From NCBI GenBank assembly GCA_963702055.1, contig OY969702.1, forward strand, positions 2,170,001-2,234,000: DNA of 64,000 nt. Direction: 5' to 3'. The DNA is from CAWINX01 sp963702055. Its GTDB lineage: Bacteria > Actinomycetota > Thermoleophilia > Solirubrobacterales > 70-9. The notes below the pieces were generated by a model. It had not been told where the DNA came from. It did no database searches and worked only from the letters and a program-made list of their open reading frames with translations. This document shows positions 58,069-64,000 of this stretch, in pieces. The translations under genes and the position numbers were made by a program. Positions within the stretch are counted from its first letter, which is position 1. Each line of letters opens with the position of its first letter.

Positions 58069-58150
58069 CAAAGGCGGGAGTAGAGCAGGGACTCGATGCC
58101 GCCGATCACCCCGACCGGGGTGAGGCCGGATGCCGCGGCCGGCCCAACAA
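58069..58150 (-). pseudogene. TetR C-terminal relic 2, part 2
   Basis: The minus strand encodes AAASGLTPVGVIGGIESLLYSRL next to the element, matching relic 1 part 2 with V in place of A. The break point at the element is the same as in relic 1, so this is a duplication of an already interrupted gene. Confidence 0.65.
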
Positions 58151-58286
58151 GGGACTGACAGCATTCACCCTCACAATGCTCTCCTGCCTGCGCGTGTCGG
58201 CCACCTTTTGGGCGATGGCCGACACGCTCGACAGGAGCCGGCCGCAATCCATGCGTGCCGCCGCAGTCGGCGGCTACGATTCCACT

Positions 58287-58607
58287 ATGGCCGTAACGGT
58301 TGACGACACTCTGATCGCCGAAGCCGGGCGGCGCTTGGCCGCCGCCGCGCCCGATGCGCAGGTGATCCTCTTCGGCTCCCACGCGCGTGGAGAAGCGGGA
58401 CCCCACAGCGATGCCGACTTCCTCGTGATCGAGCCTCAGGTCGACGACGAGGCCGAGGAGTCGATACGCCTGCATCGCACCCTGCGCGACCTGCGGATGC
58501 CGGCCGATGTCATCGTCGTCAGCCGCGACTACGCCGACCGCTGGCGCGAGGTGCGCGGCGGCGTCGTCCACGCGGCGCTCTCGCAGGGCCGAGTCCTCGC
58601 CGGATGA
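58287..58607 (+). CDS. mntA: MNT-domain nucleotidyltransferase antitoxin (MntA-like)
   Basis: The 106-aa protein has FGSHARGEAGPHSDADFLV (GS at 30-31, Asp42 and Asp44): the minimal nucleotidyltransferase motif GSxARG---xSDxD. In MntA-HepT (type VII) systems this enzyme AMPylates the HEPN toxin to silence it. ATG 58287 is used; the longer frame crosses a relic. Its stop overlaps the HEPN start by ATGA. Confidence 0.9.
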   Translation: MAVTVDDTLIAEAGRRLAAAAPDAQVILFGSHARGEAGPHSDADFLVIEPQVDDEAEESIRLHRTLRDLRMPADVIVVSRDYADRWREVRGGVVHAALSQGRVLAG

Positions 58608-58999
58608 GCACCGAGCCCGATCTGCCCGGCGACCTCATCGACCTTGCGCGTGAGGATCTGGCTTCCGCCGAGGCGCTGCATGCGGCAGAGCGAATCTCCG
58701 ATTCCCCGGTTGGATTCCACGCCCAACAGAGCGTCGAGAAGGCGTTGAAGGCGGTCATCGCAAGCCGCGGCCTGGAGTTCCCCTTCACCCATGACCTCGG
58801 CCTGCTTATGCAGCTCTGCGAGGACGCTGGGCTCGCGGTTCCCGCTGAGCTCTCCGCCGCGGATCGCCTAAATCCATATGCGGCAGCCATCCGCTATGGC
58901 TTGGGAAACCCGGGGACCGTTGATCCCGCCGATGCGCTGCGCTGGGCAACCCTCGCGATCGAGTGGGCAGAGGCCCAGACCGCCTCAGCCGACTCCTGA
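58604..58999 (+). CDS. HEPN-domain protein (HepT-like toxin)
   Basis: A 131-aa helical protein with LAREDLASAEALHAA, then FHAQQSVEKALKAVI, THDLGLLM and NPYAAAIRYG. This is the HEPN (PF05168-like) pattern. In related proteins an R-x4-6-H RNase site follows the last helix; here RYGLGNPG has no His at that spacing, so activity is uncertain. Partner is the MNT protein before it. The stop is 11 bases from the start of the surface-tail relic. Confidence 0.85.
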   Translation: MSTEPDLPGDLIDLAREDLASAEALHAAERISDSPVGFHAQQSVEKALKAVIASRGLEFPFTHDLGLLMQLCEDAGLAVPAELSAADRLNPYAAAIRYGLGNPGTVDPADALRWATLAIEWAEAQTASADS

Positions 59000-59009
59000 C
59001 CGGCTGTGC

Positions 59010-59204
59010 CGTAAGGGCCTCCTGGTCAACAACACCAACCTCTGCGCCCAAAAGGACATCGCGGCGGTCAGGCTCGACGGCCAAAACGGCAAGACGGCCG
59101 ACACCAACCCGGCGGTCAAGGTGGCGGGCTGCAAGCCTCAGCGCAAACACCACAAACACCACAAAAAGCACCGCCGCCATCACCGGCGGCACGCGGGGCG
59201 CTAG
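59010..59204 (+). pseudogene. Relic of a surface-protein C-terminus with basic tail
   Basis: It encodes RKGLLVNNTNLCAQKDIAAVRL, then GQNGKTADTNPAVKVAGC and a Lys/His/Arg tail of about 23 residues to TAG. It closely parallels the last 65 residues of surface protein 2 (KGLLVNNTNLCTHKDIAGVQL). There is no start codon; the rest of the gene is missing, cut off at the MNT/HEPN module. Confidence 0.85.
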
Positions 59205-59278
59205 CAGCAGTCAGCGCTCTTTATCGACTGAGCATTCGAAAGACGCCGCCACACTCCTCGGTATCATCGGGTGAGGCT

Positions 59279-59470
59279 ATGGAACCGATCCGCACCGACT
59301 TCAGAGGCTATGAGGGCAAGTTCGTCGCCACCGATGCCCGTACGGGCAAGGTCGTGATCGCCGAAGACGATCCCCGTGTCGTCTTCGAGAAGGCCCGCAA
59401 GCTCAAGCACGTGGTGATCGGCGGCCGAGTCCCCACTGCGGACGAGCCGATCTACGTCGGCCTTGGCTGA
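59279..59470 (+). CDS. DUF5678-like small protein
   Basis: A 63-aa protein with FRGYEGKFVATDARTGKVVIAEDDPRVVFEKARKL, an alpha/beta unit like the DUF5678 fold. It overlaps the aspartic-protease-like gene by 8 bases; such pairs are frequent in bacteria and archaea. Possibly an antitoxin-like or regulatory partner. Function unknown. Confidence 0.65.
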   Translation: MEPIRTDFRGYEGKFVATDARTGKVVIAEDDPRVVFEKARKLKHVVIGGRVPTADEPIYVGLG

Positions 59471-59963
59471 CCGCCAACCGTTCCCCTGGCTCTATCCCTA
59501 CCGGGAGGACCCTCAGCACACGCGCCTCGACCAACCGGTCTTCCGGCCCTTCGTGCCCGTTTCCCTCGCCATCGGGGATGCATCGACGCCCGAGCTGGAA
59601 GGCTTGATCGACACCGGCGCCGATGGGATCCTCGCCAGCGACTTGCTCGCGGAGGAGCTGGGCCTCGACCTCTCCGATAACGAGGGTGAAGAGCGCCACG
59701 CGGTGGGAGGGCGCACGGTGACCGCCCGCTACAAGACCGTCACTCTCCGGCTCCACCACCATGACGTCGGTCCCGACGAGCGGCGCGAATGGGAGGCGCT
59801 GATCGGTTTCGTCGGAGGCTGGCACAGCTTCGGCCTCGTGCTGCTCGGCAGCGTCGGCTTCCTCGACCGCTTCACCGTCACCGCGAGTCGCTTCGCCCAG
59901 GCGATCGCGGTCGAGGAGCGAGAGGCCTTCGACGAGCGCTTCGGCGTCGTCAACGCCCCCTGA
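59463..59963 (+). CDS. Retropepsin-like aspartic protease
   Basis: The 166-aa protein starts with a TTG overlapping the previous stop. It has GLIDTGADGILASDLLAEELGL (DTGA at 50-53), the catalytic Asp turn of retroviral-type proteases, followed by beta strands (HAVGGRTVTARYKTVTL). A homodimer would form the active site. Target unknown. Confidence 0.8.
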   Translation: MADRQPFPWLYPYREDPQHTRLDQPVFRPFVPVSLAIGDASTPELEGLIDTGADGILASDLLAEELGLDLSDNEGEERHAVGGRTVTARYKTVTLRLHHHDVGPDERREWEALIGFVGGWHSFGLVLLGSVGFLDRFTVTASRFAQAIAVEEREAFDERFGVVNAP

Positions 59964-60040
59964 CGCCCGCGGGGCCGGTAGCAGCAAGCAGCCCCGTCGT
60001 CCTCTTGGCTCCGCTCCGCCCGCCACGTACCCTGTAGTCG

Positions 60041-60229
60041 ATGTCTCGCCTGTCTAAAACGAGATTCAGGCGGGCCCTGGAGATGCTGGATCGAATCGAG
60101 ACGTTCGAGTCGCGCCGCGCCGACGACGAGGCCGCCGCGATCGCCGCCGAGCGTATCCGCAGCGGCGCTGCCGACCACAAGGAAGACGGCGTCGAGGTGC
60201 TGGCGAAGCTCGGCATCCGAACCCGCTGA
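60041..60229 (+). CDS. Hypothetical small helical protein
   Basis: A 62-aa basic, helical ORF (RFRRALEMLDRIETFESRR, then EAAAIAAERIRSG). No family recognised. It lies directly before a frameshifted XRE gene. Confidence 0.45.
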   Translation: MSRLSKTRFRRALEMLDRIETFESRRADDEAAAIAAERIRSGAADHKEDGVEVLAKLGIRTR

Positions 60230-60253
60230 GCGCCAAGCCGCGACGATGCGGCC

Positions 60254-60480
60254 GTGACCACCGCCACCAACGCTTCGGTGCCAACCTCGCCCACCTGCGC
60301 CGCGCCTCCGGCTTGACCCAGGAGCAGCTCGCCTCCCTCTGCGAACTGCACCGCAGCGAAGTCTCCCTGCTCGAGCGCGGCGGCCGCGAGCCGCGCCTCG
60401 GCGTCATCGTCAAGCTCGCCGGCGCCCTCGCGATCGACCTCGGCGCCCTGCTGGAGGGCATCGCGGTCATCCCGGCCTAG
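60254..60480 (+). pseudogene. XRE-family HTH protein with a frameshift near the start
   Basis: Reading in one frame gives RFGANLAHLRRASGLTQEQLASLCELHRSEVSLLERGGREPRLG, a full XRE helix-turn-helix. That frame has no ATG, GTG or TTG before the domain. A GTG at 60254 gives MTTATN in the neighbouring frame. One lost base around 60268 would join them. Either a recent frameshift, a sequencing error, or a non-standard start. Confidence 0.7.
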
Positions 60481-60500
60481 CTTCGCCCGAAACACAGATC

Positions 60501-60518
60501 AGGGGGGCGAATCTCCCC
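60501..60518 (+). promoter_or_regulatory. G-rich leader hairpin, copy L2
   Basis: AGGGGGGCGAATCTCCCCC: a GGGGG/CCCCC stem closed by CGAATCT, then a second hairpin GGGCATC/GATGCCC (60537-60562). It precedes the ribosome site CAGGAGGG of the 60602 gene. Confidence 0.6.
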
Positions 60519-60601
60519 CGTCTAAAGCCTCAGATGGGCATCCACCCCAGATGCCCGTCGGCCGCGAATGCCTCGGGCGCCGACCCAGGAGGGATCGACC
60601 C

Positions 60602-60886
60602 ATGCCCGATCAGCCTAAATCTCTCGACCATGTCTCATCCACGACCGCGGAGGACGAGCAGCTTGAGCGCGCCGTGCTCAGCTTTGTCCTCTCCGTGCAT
60701 CCGACCCTGCTCACCCAGGGCGAGCTGACCCGCGCGATCGCCTCCGACCCAGAGGACTTCGACCAGCGTGACGCCATAGTCCAAGCCGTCACAGAGCTGC
60801 GCGGCGCCGGCCTCCTGTACCGCCAAGGCACCTTCGTCCTGCCCTCCTACGCGGCGCTGCGCTTCGACCGAATCACCGCCGACTGA
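60602..60886 (+). CDS. Small winged-helix-like protein (paralogue 1)
   Basis: The 94-aa protein reads QLERAVLSFVLSVHPTLLTQGELTRAIASDP, then AVTELRGAGLLYRQGTFVLPSYAALRFDRI. The helix-helix-wing plan (E-L-x-R-A-I, then a two-strand wing ending LP) suggests a DNA-binding winged helix. It has a clear ribosome site and matches the gene at 61034 along its length. Confidence 0.65.
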   Translation: MPDQPKSLDHVSSTTAEDEQLERAVLSFVLSVHPTLLTQGELTRAIASDPEDFDQRDAIVQAVTELRGAGLLYRQGTFVLPSYAALRFDRITAD

Positions 60887-60939
60887 GCCCGGAGCTCCGG
60901 GCTCGCCGCCAGCCGATGCTGCCCCCGCCGGGGGGGCGA

Positions 60940-60975
60940 ATTTCGCCGCCCCCGCCCCTATGGGGGGTGAAGCCA
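60940..60975 (+). promoter_or_regulatory. G-rich leader hairpin, copy L3
   Basis: GGGGGGGCGAATTTCGCCGCC, then CCCGCCCCTATGGGG. Stem GGGGGCG/CGCCCCC with GAATTT loop region. Same block as L1-L5, upstream of the second winged-helix gene. Confidence 0.6.
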
Positions 60976-61033
60976 AAACCCTCTGGGTGGCGCGCCCACG
61001 CTCCCGGAGCCGACACCAGGAGGCAGATTCCCA

Positions 61034-61318
61034 ATGCAGCCGAACCCCGACCCACACCCCGAAGGTGCGGGCAATCCCCACCCCCGCAATGAGGAGGCGG
61101 CACGCGTCGAGCGCGCCCTGCTCGCCTTCCTTCTCGCCGAGCATCCGACCCGCCTGACGATCTGCGAGCTGGCCCGCGAGCTCAGCCCCGACTCCGAGAG
61201 CAGCGCGGTCGAGCGCGCCGTGCGCGATCTGGTCGGCGTCGGCCTGCTGCGTTGTCAGGGCGCCTACGCGCTGCCCACCAACGCAGCCCTTTACTTCGAC
61301 CGGCTGATGACGACCTGA
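61034..61318 (+). CDS. Small winged-helix-like protein (paralogue 2)
   Basis: A 94-aa protein with the same plan as its neighbour: VERALLAFLLAEHPTRLTICELARELSPD, then AVRDLVGVGLLRCQGAYALPTNAALYFDRL. Equal length and matching motifs show a tandem duplication. Ribosome site CAGGAGGCAG upstream. Likely regulators of the island. Confidence 0.65.
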   Translation: MQPNPDPHPEGAGNPHPRNEEAARVERALLAFLLAEHPTRLTICELARELSPDSESSAVERAVRDLVGVGLLRCQGAYALPTNAALYFDRLMTT

Positions 61319-61377
61319 GGCGTCGGCGCAGGATGTCGCGGCGGTGGGTTGCGGCCGGGCCGCCAGCGGCCGCATGA

Positions 61378-61395
61378 TCGCACGCTGCGCGTGCG
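61378..61395 (+). repeat. Constant inner hairpin P1 (TCGCACGCTGCGCGTGCG)
   Basis: GCACGC-TGC-GCGTGC hairpin, extended by outer GGCCGC/GCGGCC arms. It lies 12 bases before the sigma-factor ATG. Same core at 62023, 62571, 63711 and, inverted, 30215. Confidence 0.8.
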
Positions 61396-61407
61396 GGCGG
61401 CCGCCGG

Positions 61408-61968
61408 ATGGCGACCCGGCCCGCAAGCCCGCAGTGCCCGGCAACCCGGCGGCAGCAGCTCCTCGTCCAGCTGCTCGCCCGCGATGGCGAGCGCTTACGC
61501 AACCAAGCTCGCCACCACGCGCCGAGCGTTGTCGACGCCGAAGACGCGATCCAGGACGCTTGTATCGCTTTCTTGCGGCACTTCACGGCCTCCCCGCAGG
61601 CGGCGCTGCCCTGGATGATGGTGGTGGTCAGGCACTGTGCCTGGAAGATCGCGGCGCGCCGTCGTGGCCGCGAAGCTCCGATCGCGCCCAATCCCACCGA
61701 CGCCTTCGACCCCTCCGGGCAGCTTTTCGCGCTGCTCGACGATCGCCCCGGCCCCGCCGAGCAGCTTGAGTTGGCTGAGCGAATCGAGCTGCTTGAGGCC
61801 CTCAAGCCAGACGAGCGCGCCGCGCTGGTCCTTTTCGCCCTCGGCTACTCCTACAAGGAGATTGCTGCCCGCCAGGGCTGGACTTTCACCAAGGTCAACC
61901 GCTGTGTCAGCGAAGGCCGCGCCGCCCTGCGTGGCTTGGTCGCCAAAGGGGTCAAACCGCGCGGCTGA
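61408..61968 (+). CDS. Sigma-70 family (ECF-like) sigma factor
   Basis: The 186-aa protein has a region-2-like part (HHAPSVVDAEDAIQDACIAFLRHF) and a region-4-like HTH (LEALKPDERAALVLFALGYSYKEIAARQGWTFTKVNRCVSEGRAAL). The YSYKEIA recognition pattern is typical of ECF factors. No anti-sigma gene is adjacent. Probably directs expression of the island. Confidence 0.88.
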   Translation: MATRPASPQCPATRRQQLLVQLLARDGERLRNQARHHAPSVVDAEDAIQDACIAFLRHFTASPQAALPWMMVVVRHCAWKIAARRRGREAPIAPNPTDAFDPSGQLFALLDDRPGPAEQLELAERIELLEALKPDERAALVLFALGYSYKEIAARQGWTFTKVNRCVSEGRAALRGLVAKGVKPRG

Positions 61969-62022
61969 TCCGTCTTGTCGGCATCAGCCGCAAGCCCCCG
62001 CTCCGCCGACCCTCCCGGATCC

Positions 62023-62040
62023 TCGCACGCTGCGCGTGCG
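62023..62040 (+). repeat. Constant inner hairpin P2
   Basis: TCGCACGCTGCGCGTGCG core with outer arms CCCGG/CCGGG, upstream of the zinc-ribbon gene. The outer arms differ from P1, P3 and P4 but still pair. Confidence 0.8.
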
Positions 62041-62100
62041 GATTGCCGGGTGTGTCGGCTGCCGCGAGGGGCGCAGCCACGAGGAGGAAGGAGAAGCGAG

Positions 62101-62451
62101 ATGGAGTTGAGATGCCCGGAGTGCTGTAGCCCGGAGGTGGCTCTGATCGACCGCGGAACGCGCCTGCGCTGCGGCAACTGCGGCGCGACCTTCAGCCGCG
62201 AGGAGGCTTGGGTCAGCGTCGCCGACGCGGAGGCCTATGCCGAAGAGCGGGCGGCCTGCACCTGCGACACCGTGCGCGGCTGTCCGCAGTGCTTCCGCAA
62301 GGCCGACGAGCTGGTCGGGTCGGTCGTGCGCGACTCCCAGGGCCGCGCGTGGCAAGTCGCCGACGTGGGGGAGAAGGACGGCTTCCCGACGATCCGCGGC
62401 GAGCGCTACTGGGATCGCCCCGACGAGGTGGAGGTTCTCAGGGTGGCCTGA
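62101..62451 (+). CDS. Zinc-ribbon protein
   Basis: A 116-aa protein with two CxxC pairs at the N-terminus (LRCPECCSPE, LRCGNCGATF), a classic zinc ribbon, and a second Cys pair set (CTCDTVRGCPQC). The C-terminal half (VVRDSQGRAWQVADVGEKDGFPTIRGERYW) is an SH3-like strand region. A strong ribosome site GGAGGAAGGAG precedes it. Possible nucleic-acid-binding accessory protein. Confidence 0.75.
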   Translation: MELRCPECCSPEVALIDRGTRLRCGNCGATFSREEAWVSVADAEAYAEERAACTCDTVRGCPQCFRKADELVGSVVRDSQGRAWQVADVGEKDGFPTIRGERYWDRPDEVEVLRVA

Positions 62452-62486
62452 CCCGACTCGCCCGTCGCCTCAACGCTGGGCTTCCC

Positions 62487-62588
62487 GTGGGGGCGATTTT
62501 CCCTCGCCCCAACCCTCACCTCGACATGTCCATCCATACGCCGCTCGGCGAGTCGCCGGCACCCCGATTCTCGCACGCTGCGCGTGCG
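62487..62588 (+). promoter_or_regulatory. Composite leader: G-rich hairpin L4 plus inner hairpin P3
   Basis: GTGGGGGCGATTTTCCCTCGCCCC (L4) starts at about 62487, and TCGCACGCTGCGCGTGCG (P3) lies at 62571-62588 within larger arms GCCGGCACCCCGA/TCGGGGGAACCGGC. A short open frame through it reads ...SHAARA. It precedes the gene at 62640. Confidence 0.7.
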
Positions 62589-62639
62589 CTTCGGGGGAAC
62601 CGGCGCCCGCCCCGCGGGGCCACGACAAAGGAGCTACCG

Positions 62640-63026
62640 ATGGAGTTGTTCCACTTCGACCGAGCCGCGGCGCTCAAGCAGATCACCGACCCCGAAGGCG
62701 CCCTCTGGCCGGTCAACGCCTTCAGCGACGCCGACGAGCTGAACGCCCTCGCCGATGACGCCCTCACAAGCGGCGTCGTCGCTCGCCGGCGCCCCGCTGC
62801 CCACTTCGCGATCTACCCGATGTCGCTGTCAGAGCCCGAGCCCATCCTCGCGGTCAACCCCGGTCCGGGTCCGGCGCTGCTGGGCTACTCGCTGAAGCTG
62901 CGCGAGCGCGAGGGCGAGAGCCCGGTCGAGTTCACCGTGCGCCTGCTCGAGGAGATCACGGGCGAGGCCAACGCGCTCGCGGCGCGGCCCGATCTACTCG
63001 GGGCCGAAGAGGAGCGGGGATCGTGA
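62640..63026 (+). CDS. Hypothetical island protein
   Basis: A 128-aa protein (MELFHFDRAAALKQITDPEGALWPVNAFSDADELNALADDAL...). A C-terminal helix region ends RLLEEITGEANALAARP. No family recognised. Ribosome site AAAGGAGC before the ATG. It overlaps the next gene by GTGA, so the two are coupled. Confidence 0.6.
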   Translation: MELFHFDRAAALKQITDPEGALWPVNAFSDADELNALADDALTSGVVARRRPAAHFAIYPMSLSEPEPILAVNPGPGPALLGYSLKLREREGESPVEFTVRLLEEITGEANALAARPDLLGAEEERGS

Positions 63027-63520
63027 GCGAGGATCGGCGCTTCCAGGCGATCCTCACCGCCGAGGGCTTCCGCGTCCAGCGCCTCGCTGACGGCGAGCTG
63101 ATCGGCGGCACCTACGCCTCGCGCTTTCGCGCCCAGCAGGCCGCCGCCGACCTCGACGAAGTCGAGCGGTTGCGCTGTCCTGGCTGCGACTCCCGGCGGA
63201 TCAACTACGAGCGCGACGCGGTTCTGCTCGCCGAGGCGGTGACGCTGAAGGACGGTGTCCTCATCCTCGCCGGTCCACCTGCAGCGGAGTGGTTGGATGA
63301 CGTTCGCTTGGTCTGTGTCGAGTGCGGTGAAGAGGTCGCCGCGGAGTGGGCCGAGGAGCGGCCCCGGCACGTCCCCAACGGGCAACGGCCGTTGCACGAT
63401 GGCGAGGCGCTGGATGCGTTGGCCGCCAAGCTGAGCGAACCAGGCGCCTGGAACGGCGCCGACGTCTGTGAACTCGCCGCCGCCTTACTGGCGCAAACCG
63501 GCCGCAAGATCGAGGACTAA
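63023..63520 (+). CDS. Hypothetical protein with a zinc-binding Cys pair set
   Basis: The 165-aa protein starts at GTG 63023. It has RLRCPGCDSRRINYERD and LVCVECGEEVAAEW, two CxxC units about 47 residues apart, likely one zinc ribbon. N-terminal part (GTYASRFRAQQAAADLDE) and C-terminal helices are extra. Probably acts with the gene before it. Function unknown. Confidence 0.6.
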   Translation: MSEDRRFQAILTAEGFRVQRLADGELIGGTYASRFRAQQAAADLDEVERLRCPGCDSRRINYERDAVLLAEAVTLKDGVLILAGPPAAEWLDDVRLVCVECGEEVAAEWAEERPRHVPNGQRPLHDGEALDALAAKLSEPGAWNGADVCELAAALLAQTGRKIED

Positions 63521-63622
63521 CCCGAAGGCAAGGTGTTCTGCGCTGGGGTGTTGTCTCCCGGACCGCCTGATTCGCGACTACGCCGGCACTGCTGAGTCGT
63601 CGCCGCCAAGCCTTGTGCGAGA

Positions 63623-63728
63623 CAGGGGGGCGAAACCCCTACCGCCCATCCCTCGACCAGGCATGTCGACCACATCCGCACCCGCCGTCGCTTCGCCGGC
63701 ACTCCGATCGTCGCACGCTGCGCGTGCG
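63623..63728 (+). promoter_or_regulatory. Composite leader: G-rich hairpin L5 plus inner hairpin P4
   Basis: AGGGGGGCGAAACCCCTACC then GCCCATCCCTCGACC is the closest match to L1 at 32372. P4 (63711-63728) lies inside arms GCCGGCACTCCGA/TCGGAGGCACCGGC, homologous to P3's arms with compensating changes (ACTCCGA/TCGGAGG versus ACCCCGA/TCGGGGG). It precedes the ParB ATG by 56 bases. Confidence 0.75.
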
Positions 63729-63784
63729 TGTCGGAGGCACCGGCTCTCGCGCCAGGCGGGGCCTCAGACAAGGAGAACGATCAG

Positions 63785-64000
63785 ATGACCGAGCCAACCA
63801 CCCAGGTTCTGGACGTCGACGCGATCGGCGTCGAGGAGGGCTTCAACCCACGCGGGGCCTTTGACGAAACTGCCCTCGCCGAACTTGAGGCGAGCGTCCG
63901 CGAGAACGGCGTCGTCTCGGCGCTCACCGTGCGCAGCGATGGCAACGGCAGCTTCGTGCTGGTCGCGGGCGAGCGCCGCCTGCGGGCGGCGAAGCGCGCC
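63785..64000 (+). CDS. ParB/RepB/Spo0J-like nuclease-domain protein (partial, runs off right edge)
   Basis: Translation from ATG 63785 gives FNPRGAFDETALAELEASVRENGVVSALTVRS, then FVLVAGERRLRAAKRA. The last block holds the GERRxRA box of the ParB N-terminal (CTPase) domain. The ribosome site is AAGGAGAA. ParB with the Rep-like gene, sigma factor and zinc ribbons points to a plasmid or ICE backbone. The rest of the gene is outside the window. Confidence 0.9.
   Translation, partial: MTEPTTQVLDVDAIGVEEGFNPRGAFDETALAELEASVRENGVVSALTVRSDGNGSFVLVAGERRLRAAKRA

Noticed and set aside
62514..62640. Short ORFs through the P2-P4 hairpins encoding SHAARA peptides
   Set aside because: The shared peptide follows directly from the constant hairpin sequence; outer arms vary in paired fashion, which favours a structural over a coding explanation, though leader peptides cannot be excluded.

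Overview
The window is high-GC DNA (roughly 70% GC by eye) with an actinobacterial gene style: GTG/TTG starts, GGAGG ribosome sites, many ATGA overlaps, and a HrcA/CIRCE-controlled groESL. The very large secreted proteins with FN3, NHL and PD40 repeats and Lys/His/Arg-rich tails suggest a soil Actinomycetota of the Thermoleophilia/Solirubrobacterales type. That placement is inference from gene content; no rRNA or other marker is present to prove it.

Region 1 (0-30 kb) is mostly a housekeeping chromosome: a FIST-domain gene fragment, a CRP-type regulator, Pcm, an ASCH protein, CIRCE-groES-groEL, an SDR protein, 7Fe ferredoxin, Mrp ATPase, cyclophilin, an FMN alpha-hydroxy-acid oxidase with a PadR regulator, an ArsR-divergent DUF2892/MMPL pair, a K+ channel, an MFS permease, a sugar-lactone oxidase, a fold-III PLP enzyme, a P450, pyruvate kinase and a thioesterase, plus tRNA-Ser(TGA), tRNA-Ser(GCT) and tRNA-Arg(ACG). 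At 6.0-8.4 kb three toxin-antitoxin-type modules lie head-to-tail, with a shared 45-55 bp repeat at each boundary. Many intergenic gaps hold long perfect or near-perfect hairpins belonging to a few recurring families.

Region 2 (30-37 kb), just after tRNA-Arg, looks like an accessory island: an M48-type protease, a Cys-rich mini-protein and a winged-helix regulator in an overlapping trio, a putative Rep-type initiator, a DUF429 protein, two 52-bp tandem repeats, a double TetR protein, and a Uma2 nuclease flanked by direct repeats of the TetR gene's 3' end.

Region 3 (37.2-54.9 kb) is a surface-protein operon. A structured leader and a translationally coupled 75-codon ORF precede five large exported proteins (1681, 1151, 808, 1109 and 484 aa). 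Every one ends in a Lys/His/Arg-rich tail of about 30-50 residues, and a lipoprotein gene follows. A PIN toxin-antitoxin pair is wedged into the operon on the other strand.

Region 4 (54.9-64 kb) is a mosaic. Two TetR relics, each carrying the same palindromic insertion element, flank a lower-GC islet with an 8-TM protein of unknown function. Next come an MNT/HEPN pair, a truncated copy of a surface-protein tail, a DUF5678-like/aspartic-protease pair, a frameshifted XRE gene, and a run of small plasmid/ICE-like genes (paired winged-helix proteins, sigma factor, zinc ribbon, ParB at the right edge). Several of these genes share G-rich leader hairpins and a constant inner hairpin, and related signals occur in Region 2.

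The strongest candidates for undescribed biology are (a) the interspersed palindromic element with at least five copies, (b) the cassette-like TA array with boundary repeats, (c) the basic-tail surface-protein operon with its structured leader, and (d) the repeated leader hairpins of the accessory genes. No CRISPR array, transposase, integrase or rRNA gene was seen.
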